Shown piece after piece: positions 23,150 through 35,033 of a stretch of DNA of 64,000 bases. How positions within the stretch are numbered: the first letter of the stretch is position 1; every line of letters begins with the position of its first letter. The notes beneath the pieces are model-generated. The model was given only the letters and a program-made list of their open reading frames with translations, was not told the origin of the DNA and ran no database searches. The translations under genes were made by a program, and so were the position numbers. The stretch is taken from assembly GCF_005239225.2 (NCBI RefSeq), contig NC_133300.1:1350848-1414847 (forward strand). The letters are read 5' to 3'. This DNA comes from Populus alba. Its lineage: Eukaryota; Streptophyta; Magnoliopsida; Malpighiales; Salicaceae.

Positions 23150-24220
23150 CATCATGTAGGTTTCAAAAGACTTGTCATCAAGGTTGAAAAAAGCTGGAGA
23201 ACCTTCTTCTAAGTGGGGAATCCAATGCAACGATAGCATTTTTCCATCTCTTACTGGATTTTCATCTCTCAAGTCTTTTAGATCTTTCATACAATCGGCT
23301 GACAGGATCTGCTAGTATCATTAGTAAGTTATATATAATTTCTACCTAACTGCTTTACGTGACGTTCTTTTTATATTTATTTAATAATCAACGATAGCAT
23401 TTCATCATGTTTGATTGAGGTAGCTTTCAGTTTCATCTTATCCATAAATTGTTTTTCTATTAAGACAGGAAGAGATTAAAGTCATGAGCTAGCTAGATCA
23501 AAACTAGGATTGATTAAAATTTACAAGTATAGAATGGATACTTGCAAATCGATCTATCTTCTTCCTTTAATCTATTCACTGTATATTTTTTATTTATATC
23601 TTGTAGGTTTTCAACTCCAACCGATGAGGCTGGGAAAGTTAGAGAACCTTGAACTGAGTGGCAATCGATTGAACAACAGCATTCTTATCAATTTCTGAGT
23701 GGGCTTTCCACTCTCAAGTCTTTGGATCTATCATTTAATGAAGTTGACAGCTGGATCAGGAGGTAGCCTCTGTGGTAACCTTTTAATTATTTAGCTTCGA
23801 AACCTTTTCTTTTCTCCTTCTCATATCATTTCTATGCTTTTGAGAAACATCATGCAGGTTTCAAAGACTTGTCATCAAGGTTTGAAAAGCTGGAGAACCT
23901 TCGCATGGGTGGGAATCAATGCAACGATAGCATTTTTTTTCAACTCTAACTGGATTTTCATCTCTCAAGTCTTTAATTCTTTCACGCAAATCAGTTGACA
24001 GGGATCTGCTAGTATCATTAGTAAGTTATATATATTTTCTACCTAACTGCTTTACATGACATTCTTTTATACGGTTTCGTAATCAAGAAATTGAGGACTT
24101 TATATTTATTTAATAATTAATCAACGATAGCATTTCATCATGTTTGATTGCGCTAGCTTTCATCTATGAAGATTTATATCTATGGAGCTTTGATCTTATC
24201 CATAAATTTTTTCTAAACAA
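23150..24220 (+). repeat. Duplicated LRR-exon block inside the RLP pseudogene
   Basis: The block at about 23080-23460 (intron tail, exon beginning TTTCAAAAGACTTGTCATC, then TAGTATCATTAGTAAG) recurs at about 23798-24220 with the same exon-intron layout. Each exon encodes one or two LRRs, so this is repeat expansion by exon duplication, followed by decay of both copies. Confidence 0.7.
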
Positions 24221-25298
24221 GACAGGAAGAGATTAAAGTGAGCTAGCTGGATCAAAAACTAGGATGATAAAAAATTACATGTATAGATCAATGGATACTT
24301 GCAATCTATCTTCTTCCTTTAAACTATGCACAGTAGCATCTTATCAATTCTGAGTGGGCTTTCATCCCTCAGGTCTTTGGATATATCGTAAAATATGTTG
24401 ACAGGAGCAGGTAGTTTCTACCTAAATGCTTCACATGACATTCTCTTAATTATATTGTTTCTTTATCAGAAAAATGAGGACTTTATATGCCATGTAAAGA
24501 TCAATTTTTTCACAACTAACGTAGGAGTGGTGTTAAAAGGACACCCTAATATATTGTGAAGCTCCATGACAAACATATTAAAAGAATAAATTATTTAAAA
24601 ATAAACAACATTTCATAATTTTTAAAAAAATATTATATTATTTAAAATTAATAAATCCAAATGATTATTCAAAACTTCTCATTGATAACAAGAACAATAA
24701 TTAATAACACTCATTATATTATCATGAAAAATGAGGACTTTATATCTATGTGGTGATCAATTTAAAGATAGCATTGTATTATGTTTGACTATCTTTAACA
24801 ACTTTATATCCTTAAATTGTTTTTTGTTTTCCAATAAGATCAAAATTAGAATGATTAAAAATATTTCTTAATCTTTGAAGTGTACACAACCTATTATATA
24901 ATTAAATATGCGTTCGTTGAGCTCATTATAATTAAATATAGCATTTTATCATTCTTTTTATGTGTAATTCGAGAATCATATATCAATTGAATAGCAACAT
25001 CTCATCAATTCTAATTATTTTTTAGTTTCTATCTATTATGCATATCGTGATTATGACTTACTCTTAGAAACAACTCTCTTGCAGGTTTTGAGATCATATC
25101 ATCACATTTGTGGAAACTCGAGTCATTAGATTTATCATTACAATCAACTGACAGGATCTATCACTAGTAAGTTACATTCCTTTTATCAAGAAATTGAGGA
25201 ATTTATATCCATATGCTTTCATGTATCATTTTAATATCTAAAAGATACTTCATCACTATTTTGACTGTTTCGAGATAAATTGTATAGGTTGGTGTGAA

Positions 25299-25586
25299 TT
25301 GAAGAATCTGAAGCAGTTAGATCTCTCTGGAAATAATTTTGGAGGTTCGCTCCCAGATTGTTTGGGAAACTTGTCATCTCTACAACTATTAGATGTTTCT
25401 AAAAACCAGTTTACTGGAAATATTGCCTCTAGTCCTCTTACCAACCTCATATCCCTTAAATTCCTCTCATTATCAAATAACCTCTTTGAAGTTTCCACTT
25501 CAATGAAGCCTTTTATGAATCACTCAAGCCTCAAGTTCTTCTCCAGTGAGAACAATAGACTTTGTAACAGAACCTACTGCCTTTGA
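25299..25586 (+). pseudogene. RLP 3' part, LRR segment 1
   Basis: The frame reads NLKQLDLSGNNFGGSLPDCL, SSLQLLDVSKNQFTGNI and LISLKFLSLSNNLFEV, all plant-type LRRs (LxxLxLSxNxxxGxLP). It opens after an intron with a TGTATAG acceptor near 25288 and ends at a premature stop. Confidence 0.8.
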
Positions 25587-25938
25587 TAATTTTGATTCCA
25601 AAGTTCCAACTAGTTTTTTTAGCTTGTCGAAAACATCAGAAGCACTCAATGTAGAAATTCCCGACTTCCTCTATTACCAATACGAACTTAAGATTCCTTG
25701 ATCTCTCCATAACAACATCACCGGAATGTTTCCATCGTGGTTGCTTAAGAACAATACACGATTGGAGGAACTATATCTGAGCGAAAACTCCTTTGTTGGT
25801 ACTTTGGCAGTTGCAAGATCATCCATATTCGAATATGATCCAATTAGATAGTATATCCAACAACAACATAAATGGGCAAATTCCAAAAAGACATTTGTTT
25901 GATCTTTCCAAATCTAGACACCTTAAATATGGCTAAGA

Positions 25939-26802
25939 ATGGATTCACAGGTTGTTATTCCGTCTTGTTTAGGAAATATTAGCTCTTTTTCAATTTTGGA
26001 TTTATCCAACAATCAATTGTCTATGGTAAAACTAGAACAACTAACAACAATATGGTTTCTCAAGCTGTCAAACAACAATTTGGGTGGGCAAGTACCAACC
26101 TCAGTGTTTAATTCTTCTACTTTAGAATATCTCTACCTAGGTGGTAACAACTTTTGGGGCCAGATATCAGATTTTTCATTATATGGGGGGAAAGCATGGA
26201 TTATATTGGATTTGAGTAACAATCAATTTTCAGGCATGCTTCCAAGGTGGTTCGTCAATTCTACGCATCTTAGCGCAATTGATATGTCCAAAAATCATTT
26301 TAGGGGTTCGATTCCAAGAGACTTTTGTAAGCTTGACCAGCTTGAATATTTGGACCTTTCTAAGAATAGCTTGTCCGGATATATACCATCTTGTTTTAAT
26401 CCACCGTCTCTAACCCATTTGCATCTATCCAAAAATAGATTGAGTGGTCCATTAACATATGGATTTTATAACAACTCTTCCCTGGTTACGATGGATCTTC
26501 GAGATAACAGCTTCATCGGTTCCATTCCAAATTGGATTGGCAATCTTTCATCGTTGAGTGTTCTTCTTCTAAGGGCTAATCACTTTGATGGTGAGCTTCG
26601 TATTCAGTTATGCTTGTTAGAACAATTAAGCATTTTGGATGTTTCACAAAACCAGCTCTCTGGTCCACTACCCTCCTGTTTAGGCAATCTTACTTTCAAG
26701 GAAAGTTCCCAGAAAACATTTACGAATCTCACGATGTATTTTCCATCATTGTCCGTATACAAAGCTTATGATGAAAACAATGGGTATACCACTGGTGTAT
26801 AG
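25939..26802 (+). pseudogene. RLP 3' part, LRR segment 2
   Basis: A long clean frame of about nine LRRs (SSFSILDLSNNQLSMV, STLEYLYLGGNNFWGQI, LEYLDLSKNSLSGYIPSC, LSILDVSQNQLSGPLPSC). It ends in the island-like segment found before the last LRRs in RLPs. A frameshift near 26770-26800 links it to the next segment. Confidence 0.85.
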
Positions 26803-27507
26803 TGTGTACAGCTTGGTAAAGGATTTTTCGCCTAACATTACAGAAGTGATAGAATTTACAACTAAAAATATGTATTATGGTTACAAGGGGAAATTTCTCA
26901 GCTACATGTCTGGTATTGATCTCTCCAATAACAACTTCATAGGAGCGATCCCACCAGAATTTGGAAACTTAAGTGAGATACTATCATTAAATTTATCACA
27001 CAACAATCTCACTGGATCTATCCCTGCAACATTCTCAAACCTAAAAGCATATTGAGAGTTTGGATCTTTCTTAACAACAATTTGAATGGTGCCATCCCTC
27101 CACAACTTACTGAAGTTACCACACTGGAAGTTTTTAGCGTGGCGCACAATAACTTGTCAGGTAGGACACCCGAGAGAAAATATCAGTTTGGGACCTTCGA
27201 CGAAAGCTGTTACGAAGAAAATCCTTTCTTGTGTGGGCCTCCATTGCAAAACAATTGTAGTAAAGAAGCAGTGTTGTCCCAGCCAGTGCCTAATGATGAA
27301 CAAGGAGATGATGGTTTCATAGACATGGAGTTTTTCTACATCAGTTTCGGTGTATGTTACACAGTTGTGGTGATGACGATTGCAGCAGTTCTCTACATCA
27401 ATCCATATTGGCGACGCAGGTGGTTGTACTTCATCGAAGACTGCATAGATGCTTGCTACTATTTTGTGGTGGCTAGTTTTCGCAAGTTCTCCAACTTCAG
27501 AAGGTGA
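26768..27507 (+). pseudogene. RLP 3' part: last LRRs, membrane span and tail
   Basis: Two overlapping frames (to 27055, then 27052-27507) carry the last LRRs (SGIDLSNNNFIGAIPPEFGN, LNLSHNNLTGSIPATF), the juxtamembrane acidic stretch (DEQGDDGFIDMEFF), a hydrophobic span and the basic tail. A stop at 27053-27055 and a small shift break the frame. The final segment is otherwise well preserved. Confidence 0.85.
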
Positions 27508-27785
27508 ATTTGTTACTGGGGAGATAGTCGTTCCTAGTTTTGTTGTGATGATTGTTTGTCTAGCTATTGTAATTTGTAGTGTACTGTCTCTAAGCTCATC
27601 CTTTCTATTTGATTAGTTATTTGGGCTAAATATATAAGCTGGACTTCTCATTCCTGAATCATTAGGAAGGAAACTGATTTGGATTGGTCATTGACTCGGG
27701 TGTGATTACTCTTTCAACTCTTAAGACTTGTCTGAAAATAAATTGCCAAAACCACTACTAAAGTATAAACAAAATATTCTATGGC
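27508..27785. other. RLP 3' flank
   Basis: Probable 3' untranslated and intergenic DNA up to the antisense glycosyltransferase scrap. No gene seen. Confidence 0.4.
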
Positions 27786-28095
27786 CTTTGTTTCTAAGGG
27801 CGACCCCACCTCAGTTATTCAATCAAAGCATTGAAATCGGAGCAAGAAGATCCACCTTCTCAACAGCCTTCCTGGCCGTTGCTTTGCTCTGCTACTCATT
27901 TCCTCTGCTTCTTCACCATCATAATTTGAGTGATTGCCTTCTCTACAGCTTCACTTTTAACATGATCTCCATGCACTCTAAGCCATTCCTTAACTCCAGT
28001 TTTTAAAACATCAGTCACCAACTTTTCATTATAGAATTGCTCAGCAAATATTGGTCTCCTAAGCACAAAAAATAAAATTGTCCTTCTCAAACATG
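27786..28095 (-). pseudogene. UDP-glycosyltransferase C-terminal fragment (UGT73-like)
   Basis: On the minus strand the frame reads RRPIFAEQFYNEKLVTDVLK, then VKEWLRVHGDHVKSEAVEKA. This matches the end of the UGT signature box and the following helix of family-1 plant glycosyltransferases, which attach sugars to small molecules. After a frame break, AKATARKAVEK and a shifted DxNALIEEL-like end follow. Only the last 100 or so residues are present, with internal losses. It borders MED15 copy A. Confidence 0.7.
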
Positions 28096-28402
28096 CAGCT
28101 GTGACTTGAGACATTCAAAAATTTCAACCTCATTTTTCTATAAAATTCAACAATACTGGATATGGTCATGATTATACTGGTTATGGTCATGATTCAATGG
28201 AATAATCCCCACTTATTTTCTTGAGACCTTTTTCCATTGAAATCTTGCAAGACTATGGCATAATGAACTCCATCTAATGAACAGTAAATCAAAGAAATTA
28301 CCTTCTGATAGATCTCCTCTTGCCAATCAGCGCCTTTTGCGCATGTCCAGTCTGTGCTGTAGAATCTAGGGATGCTACAAAAATTTCAATTCAGACAACA
28401 AA

Positions 28403-28660
28403 ATGTTAGAATTCATGTATTTTTGTGTGTTTTTCCATCTACAAGGGTATTTCTGTAATTTTTAACACTTGTTGAAAATTATGAAATATTGCAAGTCTCA
28501 GTTTTATTTTCCATTTAGTATTTAATTATTCCCAAAGTATAGCGAGCTTCATTAGGTATTAGTATTTTCCTATATAGGAATACAAGTCCTTTTTGTATTA
28601 GGAACTTCATCTAAATGTTATGTAATCATATAAATGCAGAATCCGAGGTGAAACAGCTGG
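28403..28660. mobile_element. LTR fragment or solo LTR within copy A
   Basis: An AT-rich stretch starting TGTTAGAATTCATG contains typical plant LTR features (TATATAGGAATACAAGTCC, TTATGTAATCATATAAATGC). Its second half, from about 28541, is also at 36309-36415 in copy B; the first half is missing there. No internal element sequence is attached. The right boundary is uncertain. Confidence 0.5.
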
Positions 28661-28935
28661 TGCAATGCACTGGAGGGTATGATGTGGTAACAAATGCGTG
28701 TGTGATTGCAATGGTTTCAATAGCAGTGGCATTACTAATGCCACAAGTGGCAGCAGTGGCACATAAAGCTACCTAAAAAGAGTATTGCTGACTTGAACCA
28801 TTATGAGAGGTGAACAGTTGGTGCACCGCACTGTAGGGCATCGTGTGGTTACAAATGCATGTGTGATTGCAATAGTTCCAATACCAGTGGCATTTCTAAT
28901 GCCATAAGGGGAAGCAGTGCACAGAAAGCTACCAA
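28660..28935. repeat. Tandem pair of about 135-bp repeats in a MED15 copy A intron
   Basis: Two direct copies (about 28660-28790 and 28795-28935) share GTGAACAGTTGGTGCA-type starts, TGTGATTGCAAT, CCAATACCAGTGGCATT and AAAGCTACC blocks. The same pair occurs in copy B (about 36417-36700) and copy C (about 48895-49190), so it predates the duplications. Confidence 0.75.
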
Positions 28936-31199
28936 AAAGAGCATTAACCTGGCATTTTGTCTCTGAGAATTGACAAACATAGTGGAGGGAATCCCTGTCC
29001 CATTGAATTCCCCAATGAGTTCTGTGAAACACCAGGGATACTCTGCATGTTAGATTCTGGACACAGTGTTGGGGATAGTCTGGGTTACACCAGAGACAGG
29101 AGGCAGTGCCGCTTGTAAACCAGCATAACTTTGAACTCCATTAGATGCCATGCAATTCTGCATGTTCTGTGATACCAACTGCTGATGTGCTTAAGACTGA
29201 TCAGTGGACAATAGGATAGGGAGAAACAGCCCTTGATTCTGAACTTCAGGGGGCATACTATGGGATGCTGTTCAAGATAAAAGGCAAAAGCGAAAAACAT
29301 GTCACAGAAAAAAAGAAGGCACTGAAGGAAGACAAATGAAACATCGGCAGTCCACACATAAAGTTATGAGCGAAAGAATTGGGATGGATTTGATTCAAAG
29401 CATAAAAGTGTCCTCTGACAATTTTCGGGGATGGAAGAAGAGGCGGCTGAAAACAAAAATAATATGACAATTTTCAGGGTGGGGGGAAAGAAAAGGAGGA
29501 GGCAGAAAACAAAAACAATCTGTAATATTCTTGCATAACATTCATCAATTACTCAACTTTTTGATTAAAGCATGCCATACACATAGCAATATGTTGCAAT
29601 AAAATGCAAAAGAGTTTGATAACAATGCGACAAACAAAACAAAAGGTAAGATGTTTAGAAATTCAATGCTCGGCAGCATTTATTATATATGAAAAAGGAT
29701 CAAATGCTTTCTCTCGGAAGAAAAGCAAGAAAGTGACGTCTTACCTCCTAAACAAGAAAATCTTTAAAATCTACCATCTCAATCATAAAATATAAAATAC
29801 CATGCATCACAGTCCTTGTTGATTAACAAGTTAAGGATGAAACACTTCACATGCATTATAGAATTAGCATCGTGGAGGTGATCATGAGATTTTTTCCAGC
29901 AAGGCGATATACATAGCGATATGCAGCAATAAAATGTAAAAGAGTTTGATAACAATGTGAGAAGAAAACAAAAGGTAAGATGTTTAGAAATTCAATGCTC
30001 GGCTGCATTATAACCTGCTGGATCCATGGGGGCAGTGGGCATGGTGTTTTTGAGACCTGATCTCCATTGAAAGCATCTCCAGAGATATTTTACGCAGATA
30101 ATCATACTGAAATCAGATATTAATAACCAAAACATTAGATCTCAGAGCAATCCATGTTACAAGAGGAGGAAAATGGATATATGCTCTATCATTTTCATCT
30201 TTTTGTGAGGATATACTTCTGTTTCCTCTCTTTTTATTTAATTATTTATGTATTTGATTTGCTATTTTCTTTTTGCACACTTCCCTTGTACTTGAACTTG
30301 TTCACTCTAAATAAAACACTTGTCAAGAGAATTAACAAAAAGATGCGAACTCCAATCAGCCTTGCATACAGAGTGAACGGTGAGGAAGTGTAAGCACACT
30401 ACACACACATTTGTACATGCATAAATGCATGTGTATATTCATGTCAAGAGAATATCATAATTATTTGAACCTCGCATTAGGCAAATACCTGATTGGTGGC
30501 GGTAGTATAAATCTTTTCCTCAAAACGTATGGCAAATTTCTTGAGTTCTTGTAATCCCTCCTGACCAGAAACAAAAGATGCCTCTTTATTGTCTCCATTC
30601 TGCACATGCAAATCATTACGTTTCATTTTTAATGACCAGGCAAGTATAGAGAAGTTAGCAACAGCGAGCAAATAATGAGATAAGCAAGAGTTGGTCAAGT
30701 ATTATAAGACATCAAAATACATAGACATCCTTTCCCTGTATTATTCCAGAGGTACAGATTATAGGAGTTTTACTTGGCCACCCTTCTGTCTAAAAATTCT
30801 AGCTACGAGCTTCATATATTAGTGACTTAGTTGCAAAGCAGGGGAGTCTGTGAAAACATTACAATAGCATTTACTCTGAGTAACTTCTATGCATGTGCTG
30901 TAATTGACAAAGAAAAGAAGAGAAATCCTTTCAAATATATGAAAATGCAACGAGTTAAACCTTATCTCACACTGCAATATATACTCTTACAGTATTCATT
31001 GACCAATGCAAGTGCCAGCAGAAGCTGTCTATATGATTTTGGATGTAGAGAGGTCAACAAAACATTCAACTTTATGCTGAGAATCTAGGAAACCATGCAC
31101 CATTGTGGCTAATTGATTTTCTGTCTACTGCTTTTCAACTTTAAGAAGTGTTTTCTAGTGCTGCTTCACTGTTCATAACTGACAAACTAAAACTGAAAG

Positions 31200-31360
31200 A
31201 ATACTATATATATATATATATATATAATAAAAACTAAGAGTGCTCATTAAAACACGGTGCACTGTGTGTGAGTCCTGTGGCTTCACCGTCTTTACCCGCG
31301 CTCCCTCTCTGTTTTTCGCGTTTCTTCTCGCGCGGTGGGTGTTCCCCGCGCTTTCTTTTA
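31200..31360. repeat. Dispersed repeat, copy 1
   Basis: After a short (TA)n run, the block GTGCTCATTAAAACACGGTG, CACTGTGTGTGAGTCCTGTG and CTCCCTCTCTGTTTTTC to about 31350 is repeated at about 42325-42440. The region before it (TGCTGCTTCACTGTTCATAA) is also shared with 42256-42275. It looks like part of an unassigned transposable element. Confidence 0.7.
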
Positions 31361-31869
31361 GTTAGGTGAATTCATAACTAAAATGTTTATTAAAATGACT
31401 AAAATAACTAATAGTTTATTAGTTTGGATGTTTTTAGTAATGCTGAAATTATAGAAAATTGATCATTAAAGTTGATTTTTTAATATGCGTAGAAATCAGA
31501 TCATTATATAATTTAATAAATTAACTAAAATATTTATTAAAATGACTAAAATAACTAAAATCTTTGTATTTCTTTACGTACTAAGCAAGAATTGAACATC
31601 TTGCAGTGGGCTGTTCCAGATTTTTTAATATGGTTGAGTTCATGCTTAACCATGTAAAATCTCTTCGTTATAGAATATTAACATTGATTAAGTATCAGGG
31701 AGTCTTTTGTCTAGGTCGTTGTTAGACAAATGTTGCCATTTATAGGCCTTTTTCAGTCCTCAAAATTTATAATATGGGTCATAAATGGCATAAGATGTTT
31801 GTTTCATCTTTTTTTATATTCTGAAAAGTAAATATATGCGTCTCAGTTGCCATTGCAATGTGATTTCAC
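31361..31869. other. AT-rich intergenic DNA
   Basis: No gene seen. Short direct repeats (TTATTAAAATGACTAAAATAAC at about 31387 and 31532) are present. Confidence 0.5.
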
Positions 31870-33470
31870 CATAGTTTTGAAATCCGACCAGGTCAAATAA
31901 TCGGATCAACAGGTCAAATGGGTTGACCCGGGTTAACCCAGGTCAACCCAAAAAAAACTATATATAAAAAAAATGAATGTGAACTTCTAAATGGCTACAG
32001 TGAAATGGATATTGCTGTTCAATTACAATAAATCCTTCTAAAAGCAGAGCAGAAACGATGTATGCCACCGATGTTATTTCCCTTCAAATCCTCTAAATCA
32101 TTGTCTCGACTTGCTCTTACTTTTGCCCATCTTTTCTTGGGTGCCAACACTAAAGGAATGCAGATCCCTTGAGACATATCTGCCCTGCGTGCTCCAGAGA
32201 CTTCAGAACTTGCAGCCCTCATAGCTCTTATGCCTATCTTTTCTTCTTCATCTACATGGACTCTCCTCGGGAAATACAAAGCTCCATTCCCCGGTTGAAT
32301 TCCAATTAGCCTGCCCAGCGGCACACTGTTGTCTTGGAAGAAGGATGCCGATGACTGTAAAAACAAATGCAACACAGGGCTCACTTCCCGTGGAAAACAA
32401 CTTACGATGAACCTCTGATGCAGCCGAGGTTCTTAGTGATTTACCTTGGAAGTCGATGTAAAGAGTTTGATTGCTTTCTCAATTTTCACATGATCAGTGA
32501 TTTGGTTCGAGTACTAGTTTGAAAGCAGGAAATATGCTATGACAAGACAATTGGGAACAACGAGAAGAGTAAAGAGAAGCACCGGAAAAGCATCTACTTC
32601 TCAAAATTCTTTTTCCCGGAGTCTATCTAGCTACTGGGATGGATAAAAAACGCAGAGTCGCATGCCACAGCACATGCACACACTTATATCAAGAACATCA
32701 GGAGGTTGGAAAAGCAGAGTTTTACCTCAGTGTCAAGGTTGGAAGATATGAATGAAGAGAAACTAGATGAGCGTATGCGCAAGGAATACGGTTCTACCGG
32801 AGCTGCCTGTATGCTCTCCATCACTCGAAGTCTTGTGTTCATCAGGCCGAATCATTTTATCAAATAATAATCAAAATAAACAAACAAAGAACACCCAAAA
32901 GCCACAGCAACAGCACAGCTTCATTAACCTCGATCATCTCATACACACCCAATACATTAACATCAAACCAAATCCACAAAACCCATTTGTATAAACACAA
33001 ATTCAACTCAAAACACAAATAAAAAATCCAATCATTTTATCTCTGTAACTAAACTTGCATAATTTAATAAGCCAAGAGAGAAAAAAGAGAGTGAGTAAAT
33101 TTATTTTGCATACCTCAAATTTGGCTTCTGATTTGAATTTTTTTAATGTTTTAGAAAACCCACCAGTTTTTTTCAAGATAATTAGCTATAGAGTGAAGCA
33201 AAATTGTCTTCTGTTCAGGCTTTAAAGTTTGAGATTCGGTGTTGTTTTTCTTGTGAAGCAAAAGTGACCGGGTCTTCACGTTTTAGGATTTTAGTCTTCA
33301 GATATCATTAAACGACGTCGTTAATGACAGGGAAAATAAAATAAAAAAATTGACCGGGTCTCACCCTAGTCTGGCCGGTGGACCGAGTCCCGGGTCGACC
33401 GGTTCTGGCCGGGTCAATTTCCAAGAGGGTTTTGGCCTCCACTCGGACCGGTCCGGGTTTCAAAACTATG
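31870..33470. mobile_element. TIR element carrying a host-gene fragment
   Basis: The ends are inverted: CATAGTTTTGAAATCCGACC at 31870 and GGTCCGGGTTTCAAAACTATG ending at 33470. They are flanked by ATTTCAC on both sides (31863-31869 and 33472-33478), a likely 7-8 bp target duplication. Subterminal DNA is rich in GACCGGTC/GGGTTGACC-type motifs. No transposase is present. The interior holds a spliced-looking minus-strand gene fragment (32000-32821), so this resembles a Pack-type element that captured host DNA. The superfamily is uncertain; the 8-bp-like duplication would fit hAT, but MULE is possible. Confidence 0.65.
32019..32821 (-). pseudogene. Captured gene fragment, LDTE/SFFxDxS-type plant family
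   Basis: Minus-strand exon 1 (32727-32821) begins with ATG at 32821 and ends NLDTE in a shifted frame. After a GTAAAA donor the coding sequence resumes near 32355 (acceptor TTTTTACAG) with SSASFFQDNSVPLGRLIG and runs to a stop at 32019. The junction LDTE-SSASFFQDNSVPLG resembles an uncharacterised plant family (At3g17950-like, from memory) with the LDTESTxSFFxDxSxTLGxLIG pattern. The role of that family is unknown to me. A stop or frameshift separates the ATG from the conserved part of exon 1, so it is probably not functional. Its intron shows it was captured as DNA, not cDNA. Confidence 0.5.
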
Positions 33471-33769
33471 AATTTCACTCCTCTTACAAAAATTTTAGCA
33501 AATTAAATGCCACATCTAATTAGATGTTTCCCTATCATCAAAACCCATGCCAAATTTGATGCATGGATCCTTTACGAGCTTAGGGTTTGCTTTCTCCCCT
33601 TTCATTTTAAACTTTATATTCATCTTTTAACTGTTTTTATCTTACCTTTTAACTTTATATTCTGTTTGGAGAACTTCTTTGGCTCATCAGCACAACATTA
33701 ATGTGCATGTAAGAGAGTACAATAATCCTTCCATTATCAAGCCTCTGATGATAGCAAAGCTAAAAAACA
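33471..33769. other. Intergenic spacer
   Basis: No gene or element recognised. Confidence 0.4.
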
Positions 33770-34703
33770 TATCAAGTAAGGCACATTGGATTGGTTAAGG
33801 AGACTCTTGCAACAAGTATCATTGAAACATATGATAGTCTGGTCCAATTGCTTAACATGCCTCGTATTTTCGCACATCAACCAGCCGGATACTTTTTTTC
33901 TTTAATGTTCCTATCACACAAAAAAAAAAAACAAAAAAAAAAAAATTGAAAAAAACAAAAAACTCCACTAATAATATCAGGCTTGACCCTATAGCTTATG
34001 TTTCATCACAGCAGATTAAATAAGGTTCTGGATAACAGGATATAGGAGTTTACTTGGCCATTCTAGTTACGAGCTTCATGGTTAATTTCTTGAACCCGAA
34101 GAACCTTCCATTTATGGCTATGGCTATGCTCCAGATATATAAAGTGAATTAGTTGCAAACCAGGGGAACTCTGTAAAAACATTACAATAGCATTTACTCT
34201 GAGTAAGAAAACTTTTATGCATGCACTGCAATTGACAAAGAAAAAGAGAGAAATCCCTTTAATTTATGAAAATGCAACGAGTTAACCTTATCTCACTCTG
34301 CAATACTATATCAGTGCTCATTGGCTACTGCAAGTGCCAGCAGTAGCTGTGTATATGATTTTGGATGTAGAGAGGTCAACAAAACATGCAACTTCATACT
34401 GAGAAACTAGGAAACCATACACTATATATTGTGGCTAATTGATTTTTGTCTAATGCTTTGTACTTTTAAGATCACTATCACCTCAACCCTGTACAAGTTA
34501 AAACAAATAGAAGGCCCCAAATCCAACACCATTCATTTAAGTTCAGTTGCAACTCAAGTTTCAAATTGAAACACCAGTGCTCATAGCAATAGATTAACCT
34601 TGAAATTTAAAGCGGAACAAGCTTCATGCAGCCATCCAAGAGGTCATCATCGAAAGAAGATGTTACATAAGAAATTCCAACAAAAATTACTTCCCAGCAC
34701 TTT

Positions 34704-34919
34704 TTATTCCCTCGAGTTCCCATCTTGTGAGAAACACGTGAAAAATAAAAAAGACAAAAACGAAAGAAGACGACATCCTGTCATTGCTACCAAATCCTCA
34801 CCAGCTGCAGTTCTAGATCCATTACCAGCTGCAGAACCAGCAATTCTGTCAATCATACTGACAACGGAGCCAATGTCACCTACAGATGCACTAAGTGCTT
34901 TGGGAGACAGAGATTTCAC
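34704..34919 (-). pseudogene. MED15 copy B exon 7, C-terminal conserved block
   Basis: The frame reads VKSLSPKALSASVGDIGSVV, SMIDRIAGSAAGNGS and GEDLVAMTGCRL, a conserved block of plant MED15 proteins. It then runs into unrelated residues and stops at 34704. The acceptor CCCAG before 34919 is intact, unlike in copy C. The conserved C-terminus beyond CRL is missing. Confidence 0.85.
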
Positions 34920-35033
34920 CTGGGAAAAAAATTACAGCATCACCATCTCATTCACAAAGAAGTTTCTTTCTTTTTCAGAAACATCCAAAATAAGGGTGGG
35001 GTGGAGTAAAACCAAAAGGAGAGCATCACTAAC

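Larger units (their letters stand above)
22423..27507 (+). pseudogene. Receptor-like protein (LRR-RLP), multi-exon pseudogene
   Basis: An RLP is a cell-surface protein with a signal peptide, leucine-rich repeats, one membrane span and a short tail, usually sensing extracellular ligands with a partner kinase. The start MMMKRMG at 22423 is followed within nine codons by a stop; the other frames then read the RLP N-terminus (CLEEERIGLLEIQ, DYSLGDWVLNASLFQP). Exon 1 ends at 22782 and exon 2 begins at 22882. Several small LRR exons follow, then a large 3' part (25289-27507) with LRRs, an acidic segment, a membrane span (FGVCYTVVVMTIAAVLYI) and the tail FRKFSNFRR. Frame breaks occur near 22449, 25586, 25600-25930, 26800 and 27055. 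It lacks a kinase domain, as expected for an RLP. A full-length product is not possible. Confidence 0.88.
28302..31143 (-). pseudogene. MED15-like copy A (partial, broken)
   Basis: Minus-strand exons of a Mediator subunit 15-like gene. KIX exon 2 is at 30489-30599 and KIX exon 3 at 30015-30106. A Q/S-rich exon 4 lies at 28949-29267. An exon with SLDSTAQTGH and a shifted DWQEEIYQK is at 28302-28374. Mediator bridges transcription factors and RNA polymerase II; the KIX module of MED15 binds activators. Breaks: a one-base deletion in exon 2 (111 versus 112 bases in copy C), a one-base insertion in exon 3, and frameshifts in exon 4 and the SLDSTAQTGH exon. The first exon and the Q-rich exon are absent. 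Positions about 28541-31143 match copy B 36309-38934. Confidence 0.82.
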
